NCBI RefSeq assembly: GCF_029873635.1
Contig: NC_080418.1
Coordinates: forward strand, 10,554,062-10,618,061
Direction: 5' to 3'
DNA from: Malania oleifera
Taxonomy: Eukaryota; Streptophyta; Magnoliopsida; Santalales; Ximeniaceae
Length of the DNA: 64,000 nucleotides
Positions 12,320 through 24,611 of this stretch are shown here, piece by piece. The notes beneath the pieces are model-generated. The model ran no database searches and had not been told where the DNA came from. It saw only the letters and a program-made list of their open reading frames with translations. Position numbers and translations under genes: made by a program. Numbering within the stretch: the first letter of the stretch is position 1; every line of letters starts with the position of its first letter.

Positions 12320-13746
12320 AGAGTTCTTAACCTATTTGTCTTTTCTCCTTCCTTCCTTGCCGCCGCACACCCATCCGGTTTCTCTTCTCCGTTCCGGCAT
12401 CGCTCTCTTCTCTCTCTGTTTTTTCGGTCGTCTTGCAGTCCCAGCCGTCTGGCTCTCCTCCGCTCGGCTGCGGGTTCTCCGTCATTCTGCTGTCTATTTC
12501 CTGCAAGTAGTTTCTCCATCTTCGGCAGCTTGTACTCGTTCGTCTCTTCTTCTCCGACGTTTCTCTGCTGCAACTCTCGGCACTCTACTCCGACGTTCAG
12601 CGCTCCCTCAATTCATCCGGCCGTCTCTCGTCTTCGCCGGCATTGTCTCAATCCTGATTTGTTTCTCCGGCATCCCTTCCAGTGCTCACAACATCTCTCG
12701 GCTGCCTCTCTCAGGAATCTCTCTACTGCAACTCTCGCTACTCTCTTGTCTCACCCTGTCTCGGCACTCTCATGTTCCGGCGTCGTCTCGGCTCTATCTC
12801 TTTTCGGCGTCTCTCTGCTGCATCTCTCGACACTCTCCCGTCGTCTCCTTTGGGAAACCTCTCCTCTATTGCAGCTCTGGCATACGCTCTGCGTCAGTTT
12901 CCGCTCAACTTGTCTTCCACTTCCGCTCGGCTCGTCTGAACATGATCAGAACATGATCGCGGCTCGCCTCTGTTCATCAATCTCCGGCGTCGTTTCACCG
13001 TTCTCAGCTCTATTCATCAATCTTCGGCGTCATTTCACCGTTCTCAGCCCTATTCATTGTCTCCAACTGGTTTCTATTCGATGCTCAAAGTCATCCCAGG
13101 CTCTCTCTCAACTGGCCATAGCTCTCTCTACCCTTTCCTTGCTGCCACACCAGCCACATCAGCCCCACGGTACCCTTTCAAGCACTTCTTCTCCACCAGC
13201 AGCAGTCACCAGTTGAGATTTCCTCTACAGACCATCATAGCCTACAGCCCCCTACTGCATCTCCGTGTTTTGACCCTCGCTCTCTGCTCCGTTTCGGCCA
13301 GTGCATCTGCCTAAGCCTGTCACCTGCGGCCAGACATGGCTGCATCTGCCGCATCCGCCGTCGCTCTTTGTTACCTCTAGCAGCCTTCTAGTGGAGCTCC
13401 GGTGATTTCAAGCAGCTTAAGTGTTCGTTGGTCATTATCTCTCAATTTTTCGGTTGTTCTCAGTTCCCTCTGCAACCCGCTACTTCGGCTGTCTTCTCCA
13501 ACGTTCTCGATTCGTGTCTCCGTCCTCCGGCAGTTTCTCAGAAAAGGGCGAGCAGCAGTCTTGTCCAGCCATATCTCCAAGTCCTCATCATCGACGCTTA
13601 TTGTATTTCTCAGGCGTGTGCTTAGGAGATCTCTCAGTTCCAATTCTTACGGCACAATTATTAAATCGAAGGTTCCTTTTTTGGTCGTCGTAAAGCTCGA
13701 CTTCAACCCGATTCGGCGATTTTATTTCTTTGAACTATCTGACGTT
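12320..13746 (+). other. Unusually long pyrimidine-rich leader of copia E
   Basis: About 1.4 kb between PBS and the first plausible gag ATG (13747). It is C/T-rich, with recurring TCTCGGC/TCTCCGGCG words and a near-perfect tandem duplication of about 42 bp at 12977-13062. A 326-codon open frame crosses it only because of composition; it opens without an ATG supported by homology and resembles no known gag. It may be an expanded leader or captured host DNA. Confidence 0.6.
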
Positions 13747-14327
13747 ATGGAAGCATCTAATCCCTCAATGGCTACGCATACTGTCACCGGTTCTTCAACC
13801 TCTTTTGAGATTGCTATCCCTGGTCTCACAAGTGAACAATGTCATCGACTCTTGGCTCCTTTATCACCCTTGAACACCAACTCTACCAATTTTGCTGGTA
13901 ACCTCGCCTCTTGTCATTCTACTTCTCTTTCTAACACTGAATGGATTGTTGATTCAAGTGCCTCCGATCACATGACTTCCAATTTGTCTTCTCTTGATAA
14001 TATTCAACTTCTTAAATAGCCATGCCCCATTAAGCTTCCAAATGGTGACATTGTTCTTGTAACTCACACGGGCAATATGCGATTTTCTCCTTATTTCTCT
14101 CTTTCTAATGTTCTTTATGTGCCTTCATTTAAATTTAACTTATTATCCATCAGCAAACTTATCACCGATCTCAATTGTGTTACTATATTTTTTTCCACTT
14201 TTTGTGTCTTTCAGGACCTATCAACGAGGAGGCTGATTGGAACATGTGAAGTACGGGATGGACTTTACCACTATAAACCCCCCTCCGCCTCCGTTTCCAC
14301 TCTCAATGTGTTTCTGACACTACTCTT
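13747..14327 (+). pseudogene. Copia E: gag remnant joined to protease and pre-integrase region
   Basis: Starts at ATG 13747. After about 45 residues of gag-like sequence it goes straight into the protease lead (W-I-V-D-S-S-A, where copia proteases normally have D-S/T-G-A), so the UBN2-type gag body and the CCHC knuckle are absent. An in-frame TAG is at 14017-14019. The text continues in the same frame into the conserved NVLYVP...NLLSISKL block of copia proteases. A frameshift near 14300 precedes the W-H-x-R-L-G-H-P motif. The catalytic Gly to Ser change also argues against activity. Confidence 0.8.
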
Positions 14328-15130
14328 TGGCATCAACGTCTAGGTCACCCTTCCATTTCATGTATTCCAAAAACCTTAAATATTTATTCTCCTCATTTGC
14401 CTTGTGATGTTTGTGTCAGATCAATGCACACTCGTTTACATTTTTCCTTGAATACACGTAAGAGCACATTTTGTTTTAATCGGATTTATTGTGATATATG
14501 GGGTGGTTATCCCACAGCTTCACTCTCTGGTGCACATTATTTTTTAACAATTGTGGATGACTACTCACGTGCTACATGGGTCTATCTTATGCACATGAAA
14601 TCTAATACTTTCACTTGCCTTAAAAATTTTTGCACCATGGTCAAAAATCATTTCACTTGCACTGTTAAGCATGTACCCACTGATAATGGTTGAGAATTTC
14701 TATCCACCCCGCTTCAAACCTTTTTCCATGATCAAGGCATTTTTCACGAGCGCACATGTGTAGATACACCTCAGCAAAATGGTGTTGCCAAGCGTAAACA
14801 TTGCCATCTTCTTAATGTGGCTCGGTGTTCACGTTTTCAAGCCAATCTTCCCATTTTTTTTTTGGGGCGAATGCATTCTAATAGCCACCTATTTAATTAA
14901 TCGCACCCCTTCCCCCAGTCTCAATCATAAGTCCCCTTTTGAACTTCTTTTTTAGAAACCACCATTGTGTACACACTTGCGAGTGTTTGGGTGCCTGTGC
15001 TATGCCCAAACCACTTGAAAACATCGCGATAAATTCTCTCCTCGTGCTCTTCGATGTGTTTTCTTAGGTTATCCTACTCATCATAAGGTTTATCGTGTCT
15101 ACGATCTTGAAAACAAAAAAATTTCATCTC
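14328..15130 (+). pseudogene. Copia E: integrase, broken
   Basis: Begins with the H-H zinc-binding part (WHQRLGHPS), then C-x2-C-type residues and the core: the first catalytic Asp in the C-D-I-W-G block, the DDYSR block, and the second Asp in T-D-N-G. A TGA stop immediately follows that motif at 14691-14693. The D-T-P-Q-Q-N-G-V block near 14763 is still readable. A further frameshift lies near 14860 and a stop near 14955. No chromodomain, as expected for copia. Confidence 0.85.
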
Positions 15131-15559
15131 CCATGATGTCACTTTTGAAGAAATTGTTTTTCCCTATCGTCTCATCTCTCCAACTCCTCCATCTTCTCCA
15201 GTCCTTCTTCTTCCTATTCTTGATATACATCCTTCCTATACTTTACTTCCTCCACCATCCACACCTAACCCTAGCCCCTTATCTCTCTCTCCTTCTCCCT
15301 TGGTCCCCTCCCCGACACCCCCTTCCCCTTCACCCCCATCACCACCCCCTCCACCCACCTCTTCACGGCCCAAACGAGCTGTCACACATCCTTCTCACTT
15401 AGCTGATGATATCTGCCTTACTTTACCAAAGTCCTCCATGGCTTCACAAGTTTTAAGATGTCCCTCAGGTACGGTTCATTGTCTCTCCTCTTTTTTATCT
15501 TATCATCGTTTCTCTACCCAACATTTGGCTTTTCTTTCTTTTATGTCCCAACATCCTAA

Positions 15560-16580
15560 ATCCACCTCATATTCTCAGGCTGTACTACACTCCCATTGGC
15601 GTGATGCTATGACTTCTGAAATCCAAGCCTTAGAAACCAATAATACATGGGTTTTTCAACATCTTCCACCTGGAAAAAAAATCAATTGGTTGTAAATGGG
15701 TGTTCAAAACAAAACTTAGGGCCGATGGATCCACAGAGCGACACAAAGCTCGCTTGATGGCCAAGGGCTACTCTCAGGTAGAAGGTTTGGATTATCATGA
15801 TACTTTTGCTCTTGTTGCTAAACTCATTACTGTCAGGTATGTTCTTGTAGTGGCAGCCGCTTGGAATTGGCATTTCCTTCAATTGGATGTCAATAACACT
15901 TTTCTCCATAGTGACCTCGATGAGGAGGTTTATATGATCCCTCCCCCGGGTTATTGCAAACAGGGGGAGACTCATGTTTGTCGTCTTCAGAAATCCATTT
16001 ATGGCCTTAAGCAAGCTTCTCGCAATTGGTTCTCTAAATTATCTTCTGTTTTAATTGTTGCAGGTTTCACCCAATCTTAAGCCGATCACTCTCTTTTCAC
16101 CCGCTCTCGGGGTCAGTCTTTTACTCTTATACTTGTTTATGTTGATGACATTCTCATGACAAATAATGATCTCTCCGCTATTAGCACTTTCAAAGTCATG
16201 CTCGCTCATAAATTCAAACTTAAGGATCTTCGAAAATTGAAATATTTCCTTGGCCTCGAAGTTGCTCGCTCTCCTACTAGCATTTTTCTCAACCAACGCA
16301 AATATGCTCTTGACATCCTCACTGATAACGGTCATCTAGGTGCTCGTCCTGCCCACTTCCCCATGGAACAAAATCTAAAGCTCAATAATACTGATGGTGG
16401 TCTCCTCTCCGATCCAAGCTTGTTTCGGCAACTCGTTGGACGTTTGATCTATCTCACCATCACTCGTCCCGACCTTGTATTTCCAGTCAACATTCTCAAT
16501 CAATTTATGCACCAACCCAGACAACCGCATTATGATGCTGCTGTACGTGTTCTTCGATACATTAAGGCATCTCCAGGTTA
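15560..16580 (+). pseudogene. Copia E: reverse transcriptase, broken
   Basis: RVT_2-type domain. A frameshift falls in the A8 run at about 15674-15681, just before the C-K-W-V-F-K block. A stop (TAA 16078-16080) follows the YGLKQ-containing block. The catalytic Y-V-D-D is intact at 16138-16149. Downstream text reaches the thumb region (KYFLGLE, then RPD block) before another stop at 16579-16581. Confidence 0.9.
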
Positions 16581-16632
16581 AGACTTATTTTTTCCTACTA
16601 CCAACACTCTTCAAGTCTCAGCTTATTCTGAT

Positions 16633-17094
16633 TTGGATTGGGCTAGTTGTCTCCTCACTCGCTGCTCCACCACTTGTTTTTTCATTCAGTTGGGCACTAG
16701 TCCAATTTCCTGGCGCACTAAGAAACAAACTACCGTCTCTAGCTCCTCTGCCGAAGTTGAGTACCGGGCACTTGCTTCCACTACCTGTGAACTTACATGG
16801 CTCAAAACTCTTTTACATGATCTTGGCGTATCACATTCTCAGCCTATGCTCTTATATTGTGACAACCAAGCGACTCTTCATATTGCCCAGAATCCTGTTT
16901 TCCACGAACGTACCAAACATATAGAAATCGATTGTCATATTGTTCATGAAAAGTTATGGGTTGACATCTTCTTCACTAAGCATATTCCTACCCACAGTCA
17001 GCTTGCCGATATCTTCACCAAAGCTTTGAGTCGTGGACGTTTCCAAACTTTATCACGCAAGTTGGGCATTACGGATCTCCATGCTCCAACTTGA
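16633..17094 (+). pseudogene. Copia E: RNase H domain
   Basis: Open frame with the copia RNase H signatures: S-S-S-A-E-V-E-Y block, C-D-N-Q-A-T block, the R-T-K-H-I-E-I-D block and the L-A-D-I-F-T-K-A-L end. It closes with a natural-looking stop right before the polypurine tract. It is the least damaged part of the element. Confidence 0.9.
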
Positions 17095-17101
17095 GGGGGA
17101 A

Positions 17102-17240
17102 TATTAGAGATATATATACACTTTCCATTTTAGCACAATATTTACTTTCCATTTTTTCCAATTCTATTATATATATATACCCTTATAATCCTTGTATTAA
17201 AATAATCAATAGAGAAAATCATTCTTCTCCAATCTTAACA
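17102..17240 (+). repeat. 3' LTR of copia E
   Basis: 139 bp, preceded by the polypurine tract and followed by TAAAT (TSD). Confidence 0.93.
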
Positions 17241-17923
17241 TAAATAAATATAATATATTTGTTTATATTTTATACATAAATATACTTGTAAGTTGGAAAG
17301 ACATCATTATTTTGGTTAACCGAATTAATCTAAATAAAGTTCGGTTAGATAAGGATTTAGGTATACCCTTTAGTTTGGTTTGGTTTGGTTAATAGATATG
17401 GTTAATCATTTTTTTTCGTTTTCAGAACTTAAGTCCATTGGAGGGCTGTAGGATTTGGATTATACAAAGAAAAAGTTACGCACTTTTAGTTTTATATTAA
17501 TTTCTCATTTTTCTCCCTGTTCAATGAAGCTTGAGTCTAAAACTTTTCACAATAAAGTTTCAAACTTTATATTTGCATATAAGAATATATGAATAATTAA
17601 TGAGAGCATTATTTTTCAAGGAATAATTAATGAGATTGGATTAATTAAAACTCAATTACTAAATGCATGCCATATACTTATGAATACTGGTTCAAGTGTA
17701 ATTGGTGCACCCATTTGACTCAACATTATAATTAAACAAATAATACTCTAGTTATTTATTTACATTAATTTTAATAGTGCGAGATTATCTTATAATAGTA
17801 ACAACAGTAAATCTTAAGTTCCTGTAAATGGGATCGATTATATGAACCATTTTTCGCCAATTCATGTCATTTAAATATTTTTTTGAATAAGATTAAGGGT
17901 TATTAAATGCTTCCTCACAACCC

Positions 17924-18110
17924 TTTTTTTTTTAATAACTTGAGGACACCAGCCATCATTGCGTCACTTTGGACACTATGGTGCGGCACCAAACCCAAGA
18001 AGGTGAAATTCGCCCACCCATTGACGCACTCCTAGTAATTTAATCGGGTAAACTTTCAAAGGAGAATCGAACCCGTGACTTTTAAAGTTATTATTTTACA
18101 CCAAACTTAC
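17924..18110 (-). mobile_element. tRNA-derived SINE-like fragment
   Basis: On the minus strand a pol III box B-like GGTTCGATTCTCC (18073-18061) is followed by about 130 bp of body and an A tail (T run at 17924-17933 on plus). A degenerate box A-like TTTGGTGTAAAAT lies upstream at about 18105-18093. Length and layout fit a plant SINE. No TSD found, so the 5' end is uncertain. Confidence 0.5.
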
Positions 18111-18154
18111 GTCTTTTTATGCCAAAAAATAATAACTAATTTTTTAACTCATGT

Positions 18155-18510
18155 GCGCTACTAAGCCTACATTTTAGATGTCAACTTATCTAGATTGTCG
18201 ATTTCTTATTTTGTTTTCGATCAATGTTATGCCTAGTTTATTGTATATTTGTTTGTTTCTTAATTTATCTTTTAATGGTATACCATTCATCTACCTTAAC
18301 ATTCACATTCGATAACTTTACTTTTTTTTTTACATGTTTTTTAGTTGCCCAACATTTTGAACCATAAAGCATAATCGACCTTATAATCGCCTTATAAAAC
18401 TTTATTTTCAATATGCCTGACACACTTTTCCATTTCATCAAACCTTAACTCTATGCATTGCATACTCTTCAATTTCTTTTTCCGCTCGCATGATATATCC
18501 AAGATATCAA
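18155..18510 (-). pseudogene. LINE (RTE/L1-type) reverse transcriptase C-terminal fragment
   Basis: Minus-strand translation, with frame changes, follows the end of plant LINE RTs: Y-L-G-x-I (from about 18505), an H-R-V-K-x-x-W block, F-Y-K-A-I-I-R-x-I-M-L-Y-G-S-x-C-W-A near 18390, then K-x-x-L-R-N-K and I-x-N-K-I-R. At least two frameshifts and several stops. The SINE-like fragment lies immediately downstream in the same orientation. Confidence 0.7.
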
Positions 18511-20206
18511 AATTTATAAGTTTTATTAATTTTTTGATTATCAAGTAGTATTTAGGAGTCTGCAGATTTTAGATCTTGGATTTGAATTTGTTTAGATTTA
18601 GAAGAAATTTAATATATTTTTATATTATATTTTATCCAAATCTGTAAAAATCCAAATTCAAAATTCGAAATCTATACTCTCAAACTTAGAGTTAAAATTA
18701 TTTGTTAAAGAAATTAAATAATCAAAGTACTAAATTAATTAGTGGTCATATTCAAAGAGTTTCCAACCAGCATGTGGGCCTAAGAGGAATACTTTTAAAA
18801 CCCATTGAGTGAGACAATATGACTAAATTAAATAATTCATAATAGGTCAAACAATGTCTGGTTCAACTTAAAATTCATCGATATATTATAAAAATGGTAC
18901 ACCATAAATCATTAAGTTAAGTTGTCTAATTATGCTATTTATATGAGATAATAAATCAATTCTTTTAACTTCATTTAATTTTTATATGCTATTTATTTAT
19001 TTGACTTAAACTTTCTCATAATTACTTAAAATCAAAAAATTTAATATTAATTAAATACCTAACCTATGACGTAATTAATCAGTCTAACATAATAACCACT
19101 CGGTAGCAAGTACACAATATTTTTTAGTAAGTTTTCAAAAATCGTGACACATTCTCGATAGTGTTAACGTTTGGTACACTAGTCCTCAAAGTGACAAATA
19201 TGTAAATTATAATGTCAATTTTATCCTTAGGCTAAATAGAAATGTCACATATATCTCAAAACTTAAATTTTAACCTGCTTAAGGTCCTTTCTTTGTCGTT
19301 GCCTATTAGACCCCTAACTCGTAAAGTTTTAGTCCAACCATTTTCCAGGAAAACCCAAACACTCACAATGGTGGATTAGCCTTTAATTTCATTTTGTCTA
19401 TAAATAAAAGTTCCTATTATCTAAGAATGCGTACTTAAGCTGAGAAAATATATCGACACTTTTTTAGTTACAAAAAAGAGAGGTGATAGGTAAGTTTAAA
19501 TTTATACATATATTCAATCATATTTTGTTTTTACAATTAATTTTAAATTTATGTGGTCAAATTTGGTTAACCGAATTACCCGAAAAGTTGGTTCGGTCGG
19601 GTACGGCTCGGTTACAGCAACTATTTCGGTTGATTCGGTTAGGGATTAGTGTTAACTAAAAAATTTAGTTAATTAATCGAATTTGGTCGAATCTACCATT
19701 TGCACACCCCTAATACAATGATTAAAAAATTTGTGCTAACAAATACCAAATTATAGGTTTGATTATGATTTTTGGTGATTTCTGGGTGGCAACATTGCAC
19801 GATGATTGAGATTCCACAGAACCCCCCGAAGGCCCAAGCCCAATTGCATCCCACTCCTACTGGTAGGCTGGGCCTTCATTATGCATAAGCAGATGATTGT
19901 TCAATTGGGCTTATTCATGCAAAGCCCAAACTGTGTCCTCGTGGCCCGTGTGTATAAACATGCCACATGCCAAGCCCAAGATAATTCTACAAATTGATTT
20001 TCACTTTAAATCGTTAAAATATTTTCATAGCACGCTATGTGCGGTGTGTCTTTAAAAAGGTATATTATTGCACTTCTAAAAGCAAAAGGTGTTTTGGACA
20101 AAAATCAAAATACCAAATTTACCTTCCATGTTTAAATCATGCAAAATTAACTTCCATTCATGTTCCAATTATTATAATATAAAGACCATTCGTCTTCTTT
20201 TGTAAC
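18511..20206. other. Intergenic, no gene recognised
   Basis: AT-rich. 19556-19711 is a TCGGTT-rich block ending TGCACACCCCT (inverted partner of the block at 11049). 19820-19980 holds several GGCCCA/GCCCAA words of the kind found in plant promoters, but no exon is seen next to it. Confidence 0.5.
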
Positions 20207-22366
20207 TGTAGACACCCCATTTTGTTTTAGGGGTTGATATGACACAAATGGGCAGAAATTATTAATGTAATAAAATGGAAAAATACAAAAAATAAAATAA
20301 AATTGGATACATGGAACAAATTTAAAAAATAAAAAATAAAAAAATAGAAAATGAAATAAAGTGGACCAACATCTTCATCTTTAGACTTGAAAGTACAACA
20401 GGAAAAAATAAATTAGATATATGAGAATTTACGTAAGAAACATGTGGTGAAATTATGATTTAATGTAAATACAAATTAATCAATTCAATTCCATTTTGAT
20501 TGTTCAAATTAGATATTAATTGATCAAATCAAAATTGATTGAATTGATCCCTCGAGCCTGTAAATAGTGGGCTTCTGAGGGTGAGAGATAAAAACGAACA
20601 TAGAGAAGAATTGTTAAGAGTTTTGGTGCTTGAAGTTGAAAAGGTGAAGGAAGATTGAAGATCAAGAAGCTTAAATTGTAGAAGTAGTTGGAAAATTAGC
20701 AGTGGAGATTTAAAGTAGCAGACTTAAATATTGGATGAGTTAAAAGACAAAGGATGGTTCCTTTAATTTTATTTAGCTCTGTGTTGTTTCTTGGATAATT
20801 AAAATTGCAAAATTTTAAATTCAAAATTTTGTGATTTCAATGCAGGTAGAAATTTTAATTCGGATTGATTACCCACATCCGGATTCAGTAACCCAATCCA
20901 AATAGCCATATCTGATTACCCGAGATCTGACCCAAATTCGGGTCAACTTGACTCGGATCTTAATCAGGGTCCATTTACCATTAACCTTTGACCCAATCCC
21001 AAGCCTAACTGAACGAAAACCAATAAGCTTGTTTCCTAGTTTGAGCCTATTAAGCTTAGCCTAATTGGTAGAGCCCTATTTAATTAAATTCAAGTCTAGC
21101 CCAATTGTCATGTAACCTGTTTAATTAAATCAAAGCTTAGCTCAATTGTCTTGCAGCTCATTTAATTAAATCCAAGCCCAATGCCCAATTATCCTGCATC
21201 CGAATCTTAAATCCAAGCCCATCGACCCATGCTCTTGGCCTAAATCAACCATAGCCAAATAGGACCGTGCCTTCAGAAGGCGATGTGCCACAATCCTAGT
21301 CGTCCACTCTGTGTTTTCTTCAAACGCTCAGATTGCTGCCACCTCAGCAATTCATGTCAAACTTCCATAGCCAATCATAAATTGCCACGTGGCGGGTGAT
21401 GTCAATCACCACCCGGCAGATGACGTCATGCTAACGTTACCTTATTACAAAAAATTAAAAAAGAAATAAAAAATCACTACGTGGCAGGTAACGTCATGTT
21501 GACATCACCTTGTTACAGTTAAAAAAAAAAAAAAAACTACATATCTCCACTGCTGGTGAACACGTGACTCACCCTAACCCGATCAAACCCAATTCAGACC
21601 GATTGAATCAATCTGATTTTTGAACTGCCGGTTCAATTTAATTTTTTTTAAAAAAATGATTTTTAATTTTTTTAAAAAATAGTAAAAATAAAAAAATAAA
21701 TAAAAATTGAAAAATCATTAAAAAATAAATAAAATATTTAATTTATTTTGAATTAGATAACAAAAAAAATAGAAAAATAAAAATACCAAAAAATGAAGAA
21801 AAATCTATAAAAATCTCACAAAAAAAAAAAGAAAAAATGTTGGAATTTTTTTAAAAAAAAATTTACAAAATTTTGGAAAAATCTAGAAATATTTTAAAGA
21901 CTCTTTTTGCTCAAATTTGATAATTTTTTATTATTATTTGTATATATTCTATTTTTTGGTGTGTGCGTTCAAATGATTAAATAAAGGGTAAATAAATATT
22001 TTAGATCTCACCTATATTAGTTCTTATGTGGGTTTATCTAATAGGATCTCCTCATTTAGAGGTCTTATTAGACATTCTTAAAACGTACTTTATTTTTCAT
22101 TTTTCCTTTAGATTTTTATTTATTTATTTTAAAGAAGTTAATTAAAAACCATTAGATTCAATTTAAGGATAATTTATAATTAATTAGGTACTATTCATAA
22201 AACAGGTGTGTAAGGAGTGTTTGTACCTTTCCCTCGTATAACTGAACTCTCGATCCCAATCCTGGTAAATGTAGATCAAGATTACTAATTCCTTGGTCTA
22301 GGATTAGTGTAGAGACCAATTAACGAATAGTAATTAGGTGAATTAACCGTACGTAGGTTAGTAACA
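20207..22366 (+). mobile_element. LTR F, TGTAGACACCCC family (Tat/Ogre-like gypsy?)
   Basis: Starts TGTAGACACCCC and ends about 2.16 kb later at TTAGTAACA, followed by GTGACGACTCC (22371-22381), which resembles the tRNA-Arg-type PBS of Ogre/Tat elements. A TATA-like box (CTGTAAATAG, about 20559-20568) is followed by TTCTGAGGGTGAGAG, shared with G. A palindromic TGACGTCA occurs at about 21422. Internal coding region is missing; the sequence to the right belongs to gypsy H on the other strand. The 3' boundary has no clean TSD, so it may be a truncated rather than solo LTR. Confidence 0.6.
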
Positions 22367-22439
22367 GATTAGTGACGACTCCATCAAATTTTCAATATTA
22401 TTATTTCTCGCCATTCCGGACCCTTCTCTAGAACGTTGA

Positions 22440-22942
22440 CAAAGTATTGCATGAATTCTTTTAAAGTCTCCCTTTCTCCTTGAACAAGGCTCATCAGATG
22501 AGCTGAGATTTTTGCTATTTTCCAGCTACTGATAAAGTGTCTAGTGAACTATTGCTCTATTTCGGAAAAGGATCCAATGGAATTGGTTTCAAAGTCCTGT
22601 ACCATGCCTCGACATTCTCTTTTAGAGTGGCTGCAAATGCTCGCCACATGATAACATCTGGTGTGCCTTGCAATTGCATGAGGGCTCTAAAGGTGTCCAA
22701 GTGATCAACGTGATCAAACATACCATTGTACCCCTCAATATTTAGCATTTTAAACTTTATAGGTAGAGGAAGATCCATAACCTCTTTAGTGAAAGGAGGA
22801 TCCGAAGATTTGACTGTCGACTCTCCTATGGAGGGATAGTTGCGCACTTCCTTCATCATTTTCTCTAATTGGTCAATTTTTTTGAACTTTTCCTTTAACT
22901 CATGAGATTGTTGCTTATAGATACCCACACTGTTCGCATCTT
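22440..22942 (-). pseudogene. Gypsy H gag, Retrotrans_gag domain part
   Basis: Minus-strand frame shows the Retrotrans_gag signature: L-P-x-K-F-K-M, Y-N-G-x-x-D-x-V-D-H-L, then F-R-A-x-M, W-R-A-F-A-x-T-L-K and W-Y-R-T-L. It lies downstream of the TRIM insertion. A stop at 22557-22559 ends the clean frame; gag-like words (L-K-E-F-M) remain readable to about 22440. Virus-like particle protein of a retrotransposon, now dead. Confidence 0.8.
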
Positions 22943-22947
22943 CCACA

Positions 22948-23539
22948 TGTTGAGAATTCAACTTGTGAAGTTTGTCTCACATTAGAAAAAGTGAGTATTT
23001 GATGGGTGCTTATATACATGGTATAGCCCAAGACCCAATAGACTTAAGCTTTTGGGTCAAGTTGGTGCTCACCCATGTGTATCAAGCACACCTATGAACT
23101 CCTCCGATTTTAACAAGTGGTATCAGAGTCGACGATTCATAACGCTGGGTATGGGAGTGTGTGACCAAGGCTAAGGATCATCTAAGCTGCCAAGATGGAT
23201 CCAAATTGGGTCAAGACGTGGGAGGTAGGATTGGTTTGGAGGCGCCATTTGGAATACAATATGAGACACGTAAGACGGCCCACTTGAGCTAACTGTTGGA
23301 GAATTTGTCCCGTAAGGGAGATGACTTCCGTTCAAGGGGGAGCAGTTGGAACTCACAAGTGAGTGGGAGATTGTTGAGAATTCCACTTGTGAAGTTTGTC
23401 CCACATTCGAAAAAGTGAGTATTTGATGGGTGCTTATATACATGGTATAACCCAAGACCCAATAGGTTTAAGCTTTTGGGTCAAGTTTATGCTCACCCAT
23501 GTATATCAAACATACCTTTGGACTCTTCCAGTGGTAACA
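22948..23539 (+). mobile_element. TRIM element I (592 bp)
   Basis: Two direct LTRs of about 168 bp (22948-23115 and 23372-23539) start TGTTGAGAATTC and end TAACA. A PBS TGGTATCAGAG follows the first (23118-23128), then 240 bp of non-coding interior and a purine-rich tract (GAGTGGGAGAT) before the second. No coding capacity, so a terminal-repeat retrotransposon in miniature. It lies directly beside an inverted copy (K). Confidence 0.85.
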
Positions 23540-24611
23540 AAACTTGTTAAAACCGGAGGAGTTCATAGGTGTGGTTGATACACATGGGTGATGTAACGAC
23601 TTGCCCATTTTACCATATATTTTTTTTCTTCACATACTAACATACATAATAATCCTGATATCCTGTTAAACCATCATAGTTGTGATCAACCTAGACCCAT
23701 GGGTACCAGAGATATACTTGTCATACAACTCTAATACCTAAGCAGCGGAAAATATAAAATTACATATATGGCATACAACACCAAAAATCATACCAGAGTT
23801 CTACTGAATTTATCATATATATACAATCATCCACAAAAAGACCCAAAAAGATATCCTAGGGTCTCAATCCAAAAACCCATCTGACCCTAACTCAACTACT
23901 TAACCTTTTGACAGGGTAGGTCGGTCAACTTTTACTGCTGTGGGGCTTTATCCGCCCTCCTACCTGATTTCCTAAAATGTTTGTAATGTTGGGGTGAGAC
24001 ACCTCTCAGTAAGAGAGATAAATTAACATTAGTGTGAGGCAACATGAGTAATCTCGCGATAAATATAAACAGTACATAAATCATATATGGTAAAAATTGT
24101 CTGTATGATTTCTGAATAAACATAATTATTCATAACATAACATATCATACTGTATTTATGAATTATGTAAATTATCTTATATAACTGTACAATACTTGAA
24201 ATAATACCCAAGATGGATAGCTAGCGATGTCATATCTTACCCTCCACATGACAGGATTGTGCGGCCCGAAGGCGGGATCTAGCAATGGTTGGCTAACCAT
24301 GCTAAGTCAACATAAGCCTGTAAGTATGATAGACTTCCCCCACATGGTCCGGACTGCCAGTGGGGCACCTGCACTACCATGAAGCCACATCAACTGCTAT
24401 CTCCCACACTCTATCTGAGATGTGTGGTAGTACTAACATAATCATGATCTTGAACATATAGCTATTGTACCGTACTTTGTGAAACTAAACTAAGCCATCT
24501 GGGTTCTGATAACATATAATACATTTCATAATACTAATACATAACTATTTCATATTTCATAGAAATATTTGAGATGATCATATTTTCATAAATTCTGACA
24601 TAATATACATG

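Larger units (their letters stand above)
12171..17240 (+). mobile_element. Ty1/copia retrotransposon E, full structure but defective
   Basis: Has 137- and 139-bp LTRs, a PBS (TGGTATCAGAGC, 12308-12319, complementary to initiator tRNA-Met), pol domains in copia order (PR-IN-RT-RNase H) and a purine tract (GAGGGGGAA, about 17094-17101) before the 3' LTR. The flanks TGAAT (12166-12170) and TAAAT (17241-17245) are a TSD with one change. The LTRs start TA rather than TG. LTRs this short suggest an Ale-type or related lineage, not proven. The gag body is missing and pol has several stops and frameshifts (see separate entries), so it cannot act on its own. Confidence 0.93.

Noticed and set aside
12236-13216. 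326-codon open frame in front of copia E
   Set aside because: Low-complexity Ser/Leu/Arg text from a C/T-rich leader, overlapping the LTR and PBS; opens in three frames and matches no gag.
11049-19711. One large hAT-like element bounded by AGGGGTGWGCA inverted ends
   Set aside because: 8-bp flanks do not match and inner TCGGTT blocks suggest several separate decayed elements.
20202-22366. GTAAC as TSD of LTR F
   Set aside because: The right-hand GTAAC overlaps the LTR end TTAGTAACA itself, so it would force a non-canonical terminus.
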